From NCBI GenBank assembly GCA_016717005.1, contig JADJUF010000041.1, positions 186,001 to 250,000 of the forward strand: a stretch of DNA of 64,000 nucleotides, given 5' to 3'. The notes below the pieces were generated by a model, which saw only the letters and a list, made by a program, of their open reading frames with translations, was not told where the DNA came from and did not search any database. Both the position numbers and the translations under genes were made by a program. Numbering within the stretch: the stretch's first letter is position 1; each line of letters begins with the position of its first letter. Shown here piece after piece: positions 21,301 to 36,233 of the stretch. The stretch is from Myxococcales bacterium (lineage in GTDB: Bacteria; Myxococcota_A; Polyangia; Haliangiales; Haliangiaceae).

Positions 21301-23499
21301 ATGTCGATGGTCCGTCTAGCCTTCACAGTCCTGTTCGTCGGGACCCTCGCCGCGTGCGGTGAGGTGTCTCAGGGTGTCGACGCTCCGATGGCCGATGTCG
21401 ACGCCGCGGTCGACGCCGCCATCCCGATCGACGCGCCAGAGATCGACGCGCCGGGCACCGCGACCCTGACGATCGCCCTGGCCGGCACGTCGACCGGCAC
21501 GGTGACCTCGAACCCGGCCGGCATCGACTGCGGCACGACCTGCTCGCTCTCGGCCGCGATCGGCACGATGGTGACGCTCACCGCCGCCCCCGACGCGGGC
21601 GCAGCGTTCGCCGGCTTCTCGGGCGGCGGCTGCACCGGCACCGCGACCACGTGCGTCGTCACGCTCGCCGCAGCGACGACCGTGACCGCGACCTTCAACA
21701 CGGCCCGCTACACGGTCACCGTCAACCTGATGGGCAACGGCACCGGCTCGGTGTCGTCGACCCCGGCCGGCATCTCGTGTCCCGGCACCTGCACGATGAC
21801 CGTCGACCACGGCACGTCGCTCTCGCTCACGGCCACCGCGGCCGGCGGGTCGACCTTCGTCGGCTGGGCCGGCTCGTGCGTGGGCACCGGCGCGTGCGCC
21901 GTGACGGTGACGGCCGACACGACCCTGACCGCCTCGTTCGCGCTCAACAGCTCGCTGGTCGTCACCAAGGCCGGCAACGGCAGCGGCACGGTGACGTCGG
22001 CGCCCGCCGGCATCAACTGCGGCGTCGATTGCTCCGAGGCGTACACGCCCGGGACGATCGTCACGCTGACGGCCACGCCGGCCGTCGGCTCGACGTTCAC
22101 CGGCTGGTCGGGCGCCGGCTGCACCGGCACCGGCGTCTGCACGATCACGCTCAACGCCGCGCAGATGGTCACGGCGACCTTCACCCTCAACCAGTACACG
22201 TTGACGGTCACGAAGAACGGCACCGCCACCGGCACGGTCACCGGCACCGGCATCAACTGCGGCGCCGACTGCACCGAGCAGATGAACCACGGCTCGTCCG
22301 TGACCCTGACCGCGACCGCGGGCGCCAACGCGACGTTCGCGGGCTGGACCGGCGGTGGCTGCACCGGCACCGGCACCTGCACGGTGACGGTCACGGCCGC
22401 GACCACCGTCACGGCGACGTTCAACCTGGTCCAGCGGACCCTGACCGTCGCCAAGGCCGGCACCGGCACCGGCACGGTCACGTCGAGCCCGGCCGGCATC
22501 AGCTGCGGCGCCGACTGCACCGAGCCGTACAACCACGGCACCTCCGTCACGCTGACCGCGACCGCGGCCGCCGGCTCGACCTTCGCCGGGTGGAGCGGCG
22601 GCGGCTGCAGCGGCACCGGGACCTGCGTGGTCACGATGACCGCCGCGACCGCGGTCACCGCGACCTTCACGCTGACCGCGGTCGTGGTCACCGCCAGCTG
22701 GAACTGCGCCGGCGGGGTGTCCTGCACCGACCTGTACGACATCACGTTCTCCGCCGACAGCAACGTCACCTTCGCGGTCACCGCGGTGACCGGCGCGTCG
22801 GTGTTGCGCCTCGGCGCCTTCAACCCGGGCGTCCCGTACACCGGCGCCAACCTGCTCACCGGCATCGCCTCGGACCGCAAGTGCGTCGCGCAGAACACCA
22901 GCGACACGGTCGTGTTCAAGGCGGTCAGCGCCGGCACCTACCGCCTGGCGGTCGGACGCGACTGGGGCTCCTCGGCCGGCGCCAGCGGCACGTACACGCT
23001 GACGGTGTCGTCGACGGGGACGATGACGTACGTCGGGGCCAGCGGCAACGACGTGGTCGAGGGCACGACCGCGTCCCGCTGCGGGTACATCGCGACGTTC
23101 TCGTCGAGCTGGACCTGCGCCTCTGGCGTGAGCTGCCAGGACACGTACTCCTTCGACTCGCTGGCCTCCACCACCGCGACCGTGGCCGCGACCGCGATCA
23201 CCGGCAACTCGGTCGTGCGGCAGGCCGTCTTCAACGGCACCACCGTCACGACCACCAACCAGCTCAACGGCATGCTGACCGATCGCAAGTGCGCGGCCCA
23301 GAACGCCAACGACACCGCGACCTCGGCGGCCCTGCCGGCGGGCGGGCACCTGTTCGCGATCGGGCGCGACTGGGGCTCGTCGGCGGGCGCCAGCGGCACG
23401 TACACGTACACGATCACGACGCCGAACGTCCCCCTGGTGCCCCGCGGCCAGGTGACCAACGACACCGGCTCGGCGTTCGCGACCACGACCTGCCCGTAG
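21301..23499 (+). CDS. Lipoprotein with InlB-type beta repeats
   Basis: 732 residues. MSMVRLAFTVLFVGTLAACG is a lipoprotein signal. After an Asp/Ala-rich linker come five tandem repeats of about 75-80 residues (about 53-460). Each has the pattern T-G-T-V-T-S-x-P-A-G-I-x-C-G, a C four residues later, VTLTATxxxGSTFxGWSGxG and C-T-G-T-G-x-C-x-V-T. This is the divergent InlB B-repeat/bacterial repeat found in surface proteins; the conserved Cys pairs may form disulfides. Residues about 465-730 are two copies of a 125-residue module (VGRDWGSSAGASGTYTLTVS and IGRDWGSSAGASGTYTYTIT), resembling PPC-type domains. Probably an outer-surface adhesin or structural protein. AAGGAG supports the start. Confidence 0.85.
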   Translation: MSMVRLAFTVLFVGTLAACGEVSQGVDAPMADVDAAVDAAIPIDAPEIDAPGTATLTIALAGTSTGTVTSNPAGIDCGTTCSLSAAIGTMVTLTAAPDAGAAFAGFSGGGCTGTATTCVVTLAAATTVTATFNTARYTVTVNLMGNGTGSVSSTPAGISCPGTCTMTVDHGTSLSLTATAAGGSTFVGWAGSCVGTGACAVTVTADTTLTASFALNSSLVVTKAGNGSGTVTSAPAGINCGVDCSEAYTPGTIVTLTATPAVGSTFTGWSGAGCTGTGVCTITLNAAQMVTATFTLNQYTLTVTKNGTATGTVTGTGINCGADCTEQMNHGSSVTLTATAGANATFAGWTGGGCTGTGTCTVTVTAATTVTATFNLVQRTLTVAKAGTGTGTVTSSPAGISCGADCTEPYNHGTSVTLTATAAAGSTFAGWSGGGCSGTGTCVVTMTAATAVTATFTLTAVVVTASWNCAGGVSCTDLYDITFSADSNVTFAVTAVTGASVLRLGAFNPGVPYTGANLLTGIASDRKCVAQNTSDTVVFKAVSAGTYRLAVGRDWGSSAGASGTYTLTVSSTGTMTYVGASGNDVVEGTTASRCGYIATFSSSWTCASGVSCQDTYSFDSLASTTATVAATAITGNSVVRQAVFNGTTVTTTNQLNGMLTDRKCAAQNANDTATSAALPAGGHLFAIGRDWGSSAGASGTYTYTITTPNVPLVPRGQVTNDTGSAFATTTCP

Positions 23500-23657
23500 C
23501 GCGACGACGCGCGGGCGGGTGAGGCGGGGTGCGCCGCGGGGATCGGCGCGACGCCCCGGCGCGTCGCCGCCGGGCCCGCCGGGACGGCGGCCGGGTCACA
23601 CCCGGGCCCGCCGGGTCAGGTCGCGCACGGCGCACGCGCGGTGCTCTAGACTGGGCC

Positions 23658-26072
23658 GTGCTCCGCGCCGCGCTCCAGGGGATCCTCCGGCATCCGTGGC
23701 GGATCCTGGCCGCGACCGCGGTCGTCGCGATCGTCGCCGGCGCGCTGATGTCCCGGGTCGGCTTCGACGCCAACTACAGCGCGCTCCTGCCGCGCGACTC
23801 GCCGACGGTGCGCGCGTTCGAGGCGGTGCGCGACCAGCTGGGCGGCGGCACCACCGACCTCGTCGTCGAGCTGCGCGGCCCGGCGCCGGCGCGGGCCGCG
23901 GTCGGGCGCGCGCTGGCCGCGGCGCTGGCCGACGATCCCCGATTCGCCTGGGTCGACCTCGGCGTCGACGACGCGTTCTTCCTCGAGCGCAGCCTGTACC
24001 TGATCCCGCTGGCCGACCTCGCGGCCCTGGTCGCGGCGGCGCAGGCCGCGACCGCGGCGGCGCCGACCGGGCTCGACGGGTGGGCCACGGTGCGGACCCT
24101 CGGCGACGCCATCGCGGCCCGGGCGCTGGCCGAGCGCGCGCGGTTCCGGCCCTCGGCGGACGACGCGCTGTTCGTGCTGATCCGCCCGCGGATCCCCGCG
24201 GCCCAGCTGGCGCAGCTGCGCGAGTGCGTGGCCGCGGTCACCGCCGCGCTCGCGCGGATCGACCCGCGCGCGCGCGGCGTCGACGTGCGCTACTCGGGGC
24301 GGCTGGCGATCCACCTGGCCGAGCAGCGCGCGACCAAGGAGGACCTGTCGCGCGCGACCACGATCGCGCTGGTGCTGGTCGTGCTCATCACGGCGCTGGT
24401 GTTCCGGCGCCTGGCGGGGCCGCTGGTGATCGCGGTCCCGCTCGTGCTGTCGCTCGTGCTGACGCTGGTGGCCTCGACCTTCCTGGTCGCGAAGCTGAAC
24501 CTGCTGTCGGCCTTCATGATCCCCGCGCTGGTCGGGCTCGGGATCGATTTCGGCATCCACCTCTACTACCGGTTCCTGGTCGAGCTGCGCGGCGGCCGCA
24601 CCCGCGTCGACGCGATGGACGTGGCGGTGCGGGCGACGATCGGCGCGTCGGCGGCGTCGGCGGTCACCACCGCCGGGGCGTTCTTCGCGCTGACCGTCGT
24701 CGACTTCCGCGGCTTCCGCGAGCTCGGGCTGCTCGGCGGCACCGGCGTGCTGGTCACGTTCGTCACGACCTACGTCGTCGTGCCGGCGCTGGCGCCGATC
24801 GTCACGCGCGGCGGCGCGGGCGCGGGCGGCGCCGCGGTCGACGATCCCGACCAGCGCCGCGATCACGCGGCGGCGGGCCCGAGCCGCGCGGCCCGCGCCG
24901 TGGCCGCGGCCGTCGTCGGGGTCGCGCTCGCGGCCGGGGTGTGGAGCCTGGCCCAGGTGCCGCGGGTCGCGTTCGAGAACGACTTCGCCAAGCTCAAGGG
25001 GACGGCCGCCGAGATCGAGCGCACCGAGCGGCTCGAGGCCGAGCGCGGGCTGATCTTGTCGCCGGCGGTGATCATGGTCGACGACCTCGCGAGCGCGCGC
25101 CGGGTCGAGCAGGCCGCCGAGGCCCTACAGCGCGAGGCCGGCGAGCCGACCACCGGCCTCGAGGTCGAGCCGGTCGCGATCCGCGCGGCGCTGTCGGTCG
25201 CCCGGTTCATGCCGGACCAGCTGCCCGAGCGCGCGGCCTTGCTGACCGAGCTGCGCGCGACGCTGGCGCGCGCGCAGGGCGCGGGCCCGCTGACCGACGG
25301 CCAGCGCCGGACCATCGACCTGCTCGCGCGGCTGGGCCAGGCCCGGCCGTGGACGCTCGACGAGCTGCCGCCGTCGCTGCGGCGCCGCCTGATCGCCGTC
25401 GACGGCGCCCGCCTGTTCGTGTTCGTCTGGCCCAACAACCGCCTGTACCGCGACCGGGTCATGCGGGCCTGGCAGGGCGTGCTCGATCGCCTGCTCGCGC
25501 GGGCCGCGGCCGCGCCCGGCGGCGCCGCCGGCGCGATCCAGCTCCTCGACGAGCGCCGCCTTCCGCTCGAGGTGGCCGACCTGGTGCGACGCGATCTGCC
25601 GACCGCGTTCGCGCTGGCGTCGCTGCTGGTGCTCTTGACCCTGGTGGTCCACTTCCGCCGCGCGACGACGGTGCTGCTGGTCGCGGCCACGATGGTGCTC
25701 GCGATCGCGCTGACGCTCGCGGCCCTGGTCGTGACCGGCATCCAGCTCAACGGCTACAACGCGGTGCTGCTGCCGTGCATCGTCGGCATCGGCATCGACA
25801 ACGGCATCCACATCCAGCACGCCTACGGCCGCGCCGGCCCGGGCTCGATGCGGTCCGTGTTCGCGACCACCGGGGTCGCGGCGCTGCTGGCCTCGGCCAC
25901 GACGCTCGTCGGCTTCGGCACCAGCATCATCGCGCGCCAGGGCGGCCTGCGCGCGATGGGCCTGACCGCGGTGATCGGCGTGACCGCCACGTTCGTCGCG
26001 TCGACGATCGTCCTGCCAGCGACGCTGATCCTGCTCGAAGGGCGACGACCGCCGCCCACGCGCTTGCCGTGA
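23658..26072 (+). CDS. RND-superfamily (MMPL-type) exporter
   Basis: 804 residues from a GTG at 23658; an earlier GTG at 23529 would prepend a 43-residue Arg-rich stretch and is unlikely. It has two symmetrical halves: a first membrane helix (ILAATAVVAIVAGALMSRVG), a large periplasmic loop beginning FDANYSALLPRDSPTVRAFE, five helices with LVGLGIDFGIHLYYRF, then a second half ending with CIVGIGIDNGIHIQHAYGRA and LVGFGTSIIARQGGL. The Asp in GxGID is the proton-relay residue of MMPL transporters. Such proteins export lipids, hopanoids or polyketide-lipids. It overlaps the next gene by GTGA, so methyltransferase and acyltransferase-like genes are coupled to it. Confidence 0.88.
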   Translation: MLRAALQGILRHPWRILAATAVVAIVAGALMSRVGFDANYSALLPRDSPTVRAFEAVRDQLGGGTTDLVVELRGPAPARAAVGRALAAALADDPRFAWVDLGVDDAFFLERSLYLIPLADLAALVAAAQAATAAAPTGLDGWATVRTLGDAIAARALAERARFRPSADDALFVLIRPRIPAAQLAQLRECVAAVTAALARIDPRARGVDVRYSGRLAIHLAEQRATKEDLSRATTIALVLVVLITALVFRRLAGPLVIAVPLVLSLVLTLVASTFLVAKLNLLSAFMIPALVGLGIDFGIHLYYRFLVELRGGRTRVDAMDVAVRATIGASAASAVTTAGAFFALTVVDFRGFRELGLLGGTGVLVTFVTTYVVVPALAPIVTRGGAGAGGAAVDDPDQRRDHAAAGPSRAARAVAAAVVGVALAAGVWSLAQVPRVAFENDFAKLKGTAAEIERTERLEAERGLILSPAVIMVDDLASARRVEQAAEALQREAGEPTTGLEVEPVAIRAALSVARFMPDQLPERAALLTELRATLARAQGAGPLTDGQRRTIDLLARLGQARPWTLDELPPSLRRRLIAVDGARLFVFVWPNNRLYRDRVMRAWQGVLDRLLARAAAAPGGAAGAIQLLDERRLPLEVADLVRRDLPTAFALASLLVLLTLVVHFRRATTVLLVAATMVLAIALTLAALVVTGIQLNGYNAVLLPCIVGIGIDNGIHIQHAYGRAGPGSMRSVFATTGVAALLASATTLVGFGTSIIARQGGLRAMGLTAVIGVTATFVASTIVLPATLILLEGRRPPPTRLP

Positions 26073-26725
26073 CCGCGGGGCCGGCGAATACTGGCCCGAT
26101 CCTCGTGCTCCGGCCGCTCCTCGACCGCCTGCTCTACCGCCACCCGTTCGAGGGCAGCAGCGCCCGGCGTTACGCGCGCCACGAGCGCCAGGCGTTCGGC
26201 GACTTCGACCAGCGCCTGCTCGACCGCCTGGCGCGGCGGCTCGCGACCGCGCGCCGGCTGCTCGACCTCGGCTGCGGCCCCGGCACCTTCATCGCGGCCG
26301 CGGCCGCGCGCCATCCGCACCTGGCGGCGGTCGGCGTCGATCCCAGCCGCGACTTCGCGCGCGCCGGCGTGGTGCGCGCGCGCGGCGAGGCGCTGCCGTT
26401 CGGCGATGGCGCGTTCGACGTGGCGGTGTGCGTGACCGCGATCCGGCATGTCCGCGACCGCGCCGCGGCGCTGCGCGAGCTCCGCCGCGTCGTCACCGAT
26501 CGCGTGGTGATCGCCGAGATCGATCCGGCCGCCGACCGCGCGCGGATCGCGGCCCACGCCGATCGCCTCGGCTCGGCGCGGCTCCGGCGGGTGTTCGGCC
26601 CGCTGGTCGTGCGTACGGCCCCGCCCGCCGCCGAGATCGCGCGGCTGGCCGAGGCCGCCGGGTTCACCGTGCGCGACCTCGCGCCCGATCCGATCCAGCC
26701 GTTCTACCTGCTGGAGCTGGCGTGA
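26069..26725 (+). CDS. Class I SAM-dependent methyltransferase
   Basis: 218 residues from a GTG overlapping the exporter stop. Residues about 25-150 hold the Rossmann methyltransferase core: ARRLLDLGCGPGTFIAAAAA (motif I), LAAVGVDPSRDFARAG (motif II acidic residue), EALPFGDGAFDVAVCVTAIR (motif IV) and ALRELRRVVTDRVVIAEIDP. It resembles UbiE/Methyltransf_11 enzymes acting on small or lipid substrates. The substrate is unknown. Position between an MMPL exporter and an acyltransferase-like protein suggests modification of an exported lipid or polyketide-like product. The downstream GTG overlaps its TGA. Confidence 0.88.
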   Translation: MTAGPANTGPILVLRPLLDRLLYRHPFEGSSARRYARHERQAFGDFDQRLLDRLARRLATARRLLDLGCGPGTFIAAAAARHPHLAAVGVDPSRDFARAGVVRARGEALPFGDGAFDVAVCVTAIRHVRDRAAALRELRRVVTDRVVIAEIDPAADRARIAAHADRLGSARLRRVFGPLVVRTAPPAAEIARLAEAAGFTVRDLAPDPIQPFYLLELA

Positions 26726-28086
26726 TCCGCGCGTGGGCGGGCCGCGCGGCGTCGCTCCACGACGAGCTCGGGGCGATCGCCGAGCTCGACTGGCGGTGGT
26801 GGCCGATCGCCGGCGCGGTGGCGGTGGCCGAGGCCGCGCCGGCCCGGGCCGGGTACGTCAAGCGCGACGCCGACCCCGACGCCGACGCGCTGCTCGCCCA
26901 CGTGACGCCGGCGCCGGCCGATCCGATCGCCGACGCGATCGCCCGCGCCCGCGCGGCCCGCACCGCGATCCGCGAGCTCGACGGCGCGCTGCCCGATCAG
27001 CCGCTGGCGGTGACGCTGCGCAAGGGCGACGTCACGGTGCTCGAGCCCAGCGCGCTCACGGCCGCGGCGTTCGCCGTCGGCGAGCGCGTGCTCGTGGCCG
27101 AGCTCGACGCGCCGGAGCTGCCGGCCCAGCTCGCCGCGCTGATCGCGGGGGCCGCGCCGCCCCCGCCGGTCGCCGCGATCCCGTTCGTGTGCGTCTCGCT
27201 CGGCGACGATCCCATCGAGGTCGCGCGCCACGGCCATCGCCGCGGGTGGCGCGGCGGCCGCGGGCCCTGGCTCGGGCTCGGCCGGGCCGGCGCCCTCGCG
27301 ACCTGCACGACCTGCCACCTGGTGATCGACGGCTACGGCCACACCCGGATCACCGCGCGGATCAACGAGCTGGCGCCGCCCGGCGCCGCGACCACCGCGC
27401 TGGCGCCCCTGCCGCGCCTGGCGCCGGTCGCCGATCCGGTGCCGCTCGACGTGGCCTGGCGCGAGCTGCCGCTGCCGGCGCCCCGGGTGCTGCCGCTGAC
27501 GTACGCGCTCGGGGTGATCTTGCACCGACGGGTGGGGCGGATCGACGCGCGGTTCTCGCCGACGCTGCAGGTGCCGGTGGCCCCGGGCCGGTTCGGCGAT
27601 CCCAACCGCCGGCGCCACCGCGTGGTCTCGGCCGCGGTCAGCGTGCGGTGCGAGCGCGGCATCCCCGAGCCCTACGCGGCGTTCGAGGCTCGCGCCCGCG
27701 CGACGCTGGCCCGCGAGGCCGACGGCGCCGGCCTGGTGTCGCGCATGCTCGCGGCGGCGCGCGCGGTCCCGGTGCCGGTCGCCTGGAAGCGCAAGAGCAT
27801 CGGCGCGAGCCGGTCCCCCGCGCTCGATCGCTTCGCCGAGGTGCTCGGCGGCCGCGCGAGCCTGTCGCGGATCCGCGTCGACGTGCCGATCGCCCCGACC
27901 TGCGCCGTGTCGCCGCCGCCGCGGCTCGCCACCGCCGCTGACCCGCTCGGCGCCTGCGTGATCACCATCGTCGACGACGGCGCCCGGGTCGCGATCACCG
28001 CGTGCGGCTCGGGCCTGACCGGCGGCGCGGCCGGCGCCGCGGCGCTGCTCGACGAGTTGCTCGCGGGCGTCGGCCAGCGCCGCTAG
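26722..28086 (+). CDS. Putative CAT/condensation-superfamily acyltransferase
   Basis: 454 residues from a GTG overlapping the methyltransferase stop (GTGA). The segment TTCHLVIDGYGHTRI (around residue 195-210) fits the H-x3-D-G motif of the chloramphenicol-acetyltransferase/condensation/BAHD superfamily, in which the His is the general base for acyl transfer. A later VTLRKG...-type strand pattern and LPLTYALGVILHRRVGRID are compatible with that fold, but the overall family is not one I recognise. If catalytic, it would esterify or amidate a product handled by the coupled methyltransferase and exporter. No signal peptide. Confidence 0.6.
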   Translation: MIRAWAGRAASLHDELGAIAELDWRWWPIAGAVAVAEAAPARAGYVKRDADPDADALLAHVTPAPADPIADAIARARAARTAIRELDGALPDQPLAVTLRKGDVTVLEPSALTAAAFAVGERVLVAELDAPELPAQLAALIAGAAPPPPVAAIPFVCVSLGDDPIEVARHGHRRGWRGGRGPWLGLGRAGALATCTTCHLVIDGYGHTRITARINELAPPGAATTALAPLPRLAPVADPVPLDVAWRELPLPAPRVLPLTYALGVILHRRVGRIDARFSPTLQVPVAPGRFGDPNRRRHRVVSAAVSVRCERGIPEPYAAFEARARATLAREADGAGLVSRMLAAARAVPVPVAWKRKSIGASRSPALDRFAEVLGGRASLSRIRVDVPIAPTCAVSPPPRLATAADPLGACVITIVDDGARVAITACGSGLTGGAAGAAALLDELLAGVGQRR

Positions 28087-28162
28087 CGCGGGGCGGCGGC
28101 CGCACGGTCACGAAGCGCCCGCGTCCACGCTGCGACCGCTGACCGACACCGTGGGACGCGCC

Positions 28163-28190
28163 GACGCGGTCCCGCCCCCCCGGCCGCGTC
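28163..28190. terminator. Possible hairpin between convergent genes
   Basis: GACGCGG at 28163-28169 and CCGCGTC at 28184-28190 form a 7-bp GC stem with a 14-base C-rich loop, in the 183-bp gap between the acyltransferase-like gene and the convergent giant surface-protein gene. No T-run follows, so intrinsic termination is uncertain. Confidence 0.25.
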
Positions 28191-28269
28191 GGGCCCAGTC
28201 GCGACGTCGAGCCACGGGCCATCGACGGACCTCGCCGCCGATGCCCGTCGCTCCCCGCTCAGCCGGCGA

Positions 28270-33447
<5,178 letters not shown>

Positions 33448-33669
33448 CGTGACCGTGACCGTCGCCGTCGAGGTCTGGCCGTCGGCGTCGGATCGGTGTA
33501 CGTGAACGTGTCGGTGCCGTTGAAGTCCGGGTTCGGCACGTACGTGACCGTGCCGCTGGCGTTGATCGTCGCGGTGCCGTTGGGCGGATCGCTCACCGCC
33601 GTGGTCGTGATCGGCCCGTCGCCCAGGCCGGTGTCGTTGGCCCGGACCGCGATCGTCACGGCCGTGTCC

Positions 33670-36168
33670 TCAGCCGTGGTCGCGGTGTCGGCCACGGCCA
33701 CCGGCGTGTCGTTGACCGGCGTCACCGTGACCGTGACCGTCGCCGTCGAGGTCTGGCCGTCGGCGTCGCGGATCGTGTACGTGAACGTGTCGGTCCCGTT
33801 GAAGTTCGGGTCGGGCGTGTAGACGACCGCGCCCGCCGCGGTGATCGTCGCGGTGCCGTTGGGCGGATCGCTCACCGCCGTCGTCGTGATCGGCCCGTCG
33901 CCCAGGCCGGTGTCGTTGGCCCGCACCGCGATCGTCGCGGCGCTGTCCTCGGCCACGGTCGCCGCGTCCGCCACCGCCACCGGCGTGTCGTTGACCGGCG
34001 TCACCGTGACCGTGACCGTCGCCGTCGAGGTCTGGCCGTCGGCGTCGCGGATCGTGTACGTGAACGTGTCGGTCCCGCTGAAGTTCGGGTCGGGCGTGTA
34101 GAGGACCGCGCCCGCGGCGGTGATCGTCGCGGTGCCGTTGGGCGGATCGCTCACCGCCGTCGTCGTGATCGGCCCGTCGCCCAGGCCGGTGTCGTTGGCC
34201 CGGACCGCGATCGTCACGGCGCTGTCCTCGGCCGTCGTCGCCGCGTCCGCCACCGCCACCGGCGTGTCGTTGACCGGCGTCACCGTGACCGTGACGATCG
34301 CGGTGGCGCTCTCGCCGGTCGAGTCGGTCACCGTGTAGCTGAACGAGTCGGGCCCGTTGTAGTCCGGCGCCGGCGTGTACTGGATCGTCCCGTCGCCGTT
34401 GACGGTCGCGGTGCCGTGGGTCGGCGCGATCGCGATGGTCGTGACGATCGGCGTGTCGCCCAGGCCGGTGTCGTTGGCCTGGACCGTTCAACGCGGTGCT
34501 GCTGTCCTCCGGCACCGAGAAGGCGTCGGGGTTCGCGACCGGCACGTTGGCGTTGCGGACCGTGGACGTGGTGTTGCTGGTGGCGGTCCGGGTGGTCGTG
34601 CCGGCCCGATAGCTGAGCGTGGCGGTGTTGGCGTACGTGCCGTCGGCCGCGACGTTGACGGTGAAGGTCACCGACCCGGCGCCGCCGATGGCGACGGTGC
34701 CCAGGTTCCAGGTGACCGTGCTGCCCGCGAGCACGCCGCCGCCGGTCGCGCTGGCGAACGAGGTGCCGGTGGGCAGCGGGTCGGTGATCGTGACGTCGTA
34801 GGCCGGCGAGGTCCCGGTGTTGGCGTAGCTGAGCGTGAACGTGATCGTGTTGCCGACGGTCGTCGCCGGCGCGGCCTTCGTGATCGCCATGATCGGCTGG
34901 CCAGTGGCCAGCGCGCACGGCGACTCGAAGATGCTGTTGAGCAGCAGGCGCACGCCGTTGGTCATGGCGTTGGTCGAGATCGGCGTGGCGACCGAGAAGT
35001 TGTGGCCCGCCAGGTAGGTGACGCGGCCGTTGGTGGCGTCGCCGTCGAGGTACCCCGACACCCACATCACGCGCGAGGCGTTGGTCAGGGCCGTCGAGCC
35101 GTTGCTCTGGTTGATCAGGATCTGGGTGTTGGGGCGGAAGTCGGCGGCGCCGCCGTTGAGCCCGATCGAGCCGACCGAGCCCGAGTCGCCGGCGATCGGG
35201 CCGTGGTACTGCGTCAGCAGGTCGTCCGGCTGCCGGTTGACCAGGGTCCGGCCCGCCTCGGGCAGCGTGGTGTTGGTGTCCTCGACGATGCCGCCCCCGG
35301 TGGTGATGTACGAGCCGCGCGGGCTGTTCTCGAACGTCTGCACGGCGAGGCACTGCATGAACGCGTGGGTGTTGGGCGTGGAGTCGAGCCAGGTCCGCAC
35401 CTCGCGCACCACCTCGTTGGTGATCGCCGCGTTGGCGTTCCCCGCGTAGTGCATCGACGTGACGTGGCAGTAGTTCTGGACCCCGCCGGCGTTGAGGACG
35501 CCGTCGCCGCCGCTGCCGCCGGTGTTGCCGTCGCCGGTGGGCCCGGCCAGCGCGGCCTCGGACAGCTCGTCGACCGAGCCCGGGGCCCAGGCCGCGCCGG
35601 TCGAGTCGGGGATGCCGGCCGCGTTGAGGTCGGTGTACGCGATGGCCTCGTTGCCATCCTGGAACACGCCGATCTTCGGCGCCGCGGTCAGGGTCCGACG
35701 CACGTCGGCCGCGAAGGTGCCGGCGGTGACGTCGTGGACCACGGTGACCGTGTCGCTCGCGAGCCACGCGGTGATGATCGGCAAGGCGGCGGCGCGGTCG
35801 GCCGCGGCGATGACGAACGGCCCGCCGCGATAGCTCGCCGGCAGCGCGATGGCGGCGCCGGTCTCGCGGTTGACGACCGTGGCGGGCGCCGTGATCGTGA
35901 AGTCGATGCCCTGATCGGCCTTGCCGGTCAACGCCACCCACTGCACCGGCACGTTGCTCTGCAGCAGGCGGTAGACGAGGCCGAACGCGCGGAGCGTGCC
36001 GGTGTCCTGGAAGGTCGTGTCCATCGGGATGATGAGCGATCCGGCACCGAACGGCGTCACCAGCGCCTGCGGCGCCGTGGTGACCGCGTCGTCGTCAAGA
36101 CGACCGTCATCGGTCGCGGCGCACGCGCCGACAACCACCGCCAGCAACAAGGCGAAGCACTTCCTCAT
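33670..36168 (-). CDS. N-terminal part of the giant surface protein
   Basis: The signal MRKCFALLLAVVVGACAATD ends in a lipobox Cys. Residues about 20-420 form an unrecognised extracellular domain (FGAGSLIIPMDTTFQDTGTL, QDGNEAIAYTDLNAAGIPD, VMWVSGYLDGDATNGRVTY) that may be a binding or enzyme domain. A DUF11-type beta domain follows (FTLSYANTGTSPAYDVTITD, LPTGTSFASATGGGVLAGST), then VPVANPDAFSVPEDSS, the entry into cadherin-like repeats. After about codon 560 this frame reads Arg/His-rich nonsense because of the insertion at 34488, and stops at 33670. So only 34490-36168 is meaningful in this frame. GGGGGGC precedes the ATG. Confidence 0.6.
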   Translation of the reverse strand: MRKCFALLLAVVVGACAATDDGRLDDDAVTTAPQALVTPFGAGSLIIPMDTTFQDTGTLRAFGLVYRLLQSNVPVQWVALTGKADQGIDFTITAPATVVNRETGAAIALPASYRGGPFVIAAADRAAALPIITAWLASDTVTVVHDVTAGTFAADVRRTLTAAPKIGVFQDGNEAIAYTDLNAAGIPDSTGAAWAPGSVDELSEAALAGPTGDGNTGGSGGDGVLNAGGVQNYCHVTSMHYAGNANAAITNEVVREVRTWLDSTPNTHAFMQCLAVQTFENSPRGSYITTGGGIVEDTNTTLPEAGRTLVNRQPDDLLTQYHGPIAGDSGSVGSIGLNGGAADFRPNTQILINQSNGSTALTNASRVMWVSGYLDGDATNGRVTYLAGHNFSVATPISTNAMTNGVRLLLNSIFESPCALATGQPIMAITKAAPATTVGNTITFTLSYANTGTSPAYDVTITDPLPTGTSFASATGGGVLAGSTVTWNLGTVAIGGAGSVTFTVNVAADGTYANTATLSYRAGTTTRTATSNTTSTVRNANVPVANPDAFSVPEDSSTALNGPGQRHRPGRHADRHDHRDRADPRHRDRQRRRDDPVHAGAGLQRARLVQLHGDRLDRRERHRDRHGHGDAGQRHAGGGGGRGDDGRGQRRDDRGPGQRHRPGRRADHDDGGERSAQRHRDDHRRGRGPLHARPELQRDRHVHVHDPRRRRPDLDGDGHGHGDAGQRHAGGGGGRGDRGRGQRRDDRGAGQRHRPGRRADHDDGGERSAQRHRDDHRGGRGRLHARPELQRDRHVHVHDPRRRRPDLDGDGHGHGDAGQRHAGGRGRHRDHG

Positions 36169-36233
36169 GCCCCCCAGGATCCTCCAGGCGGCGCCGGCAC
36201 TCCAGCGCCCCGCGGGTAACGCTCGGGGCGCGG

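Noticed and set aside
23529..23657. Earlier GTG start for the MMPL exporter
   Set aside because: It would add 43 mostly Arg/Gly/Pro residues before the first membrane helix, unlike the family. The GTG at 23658 gives a normal N-terminus.
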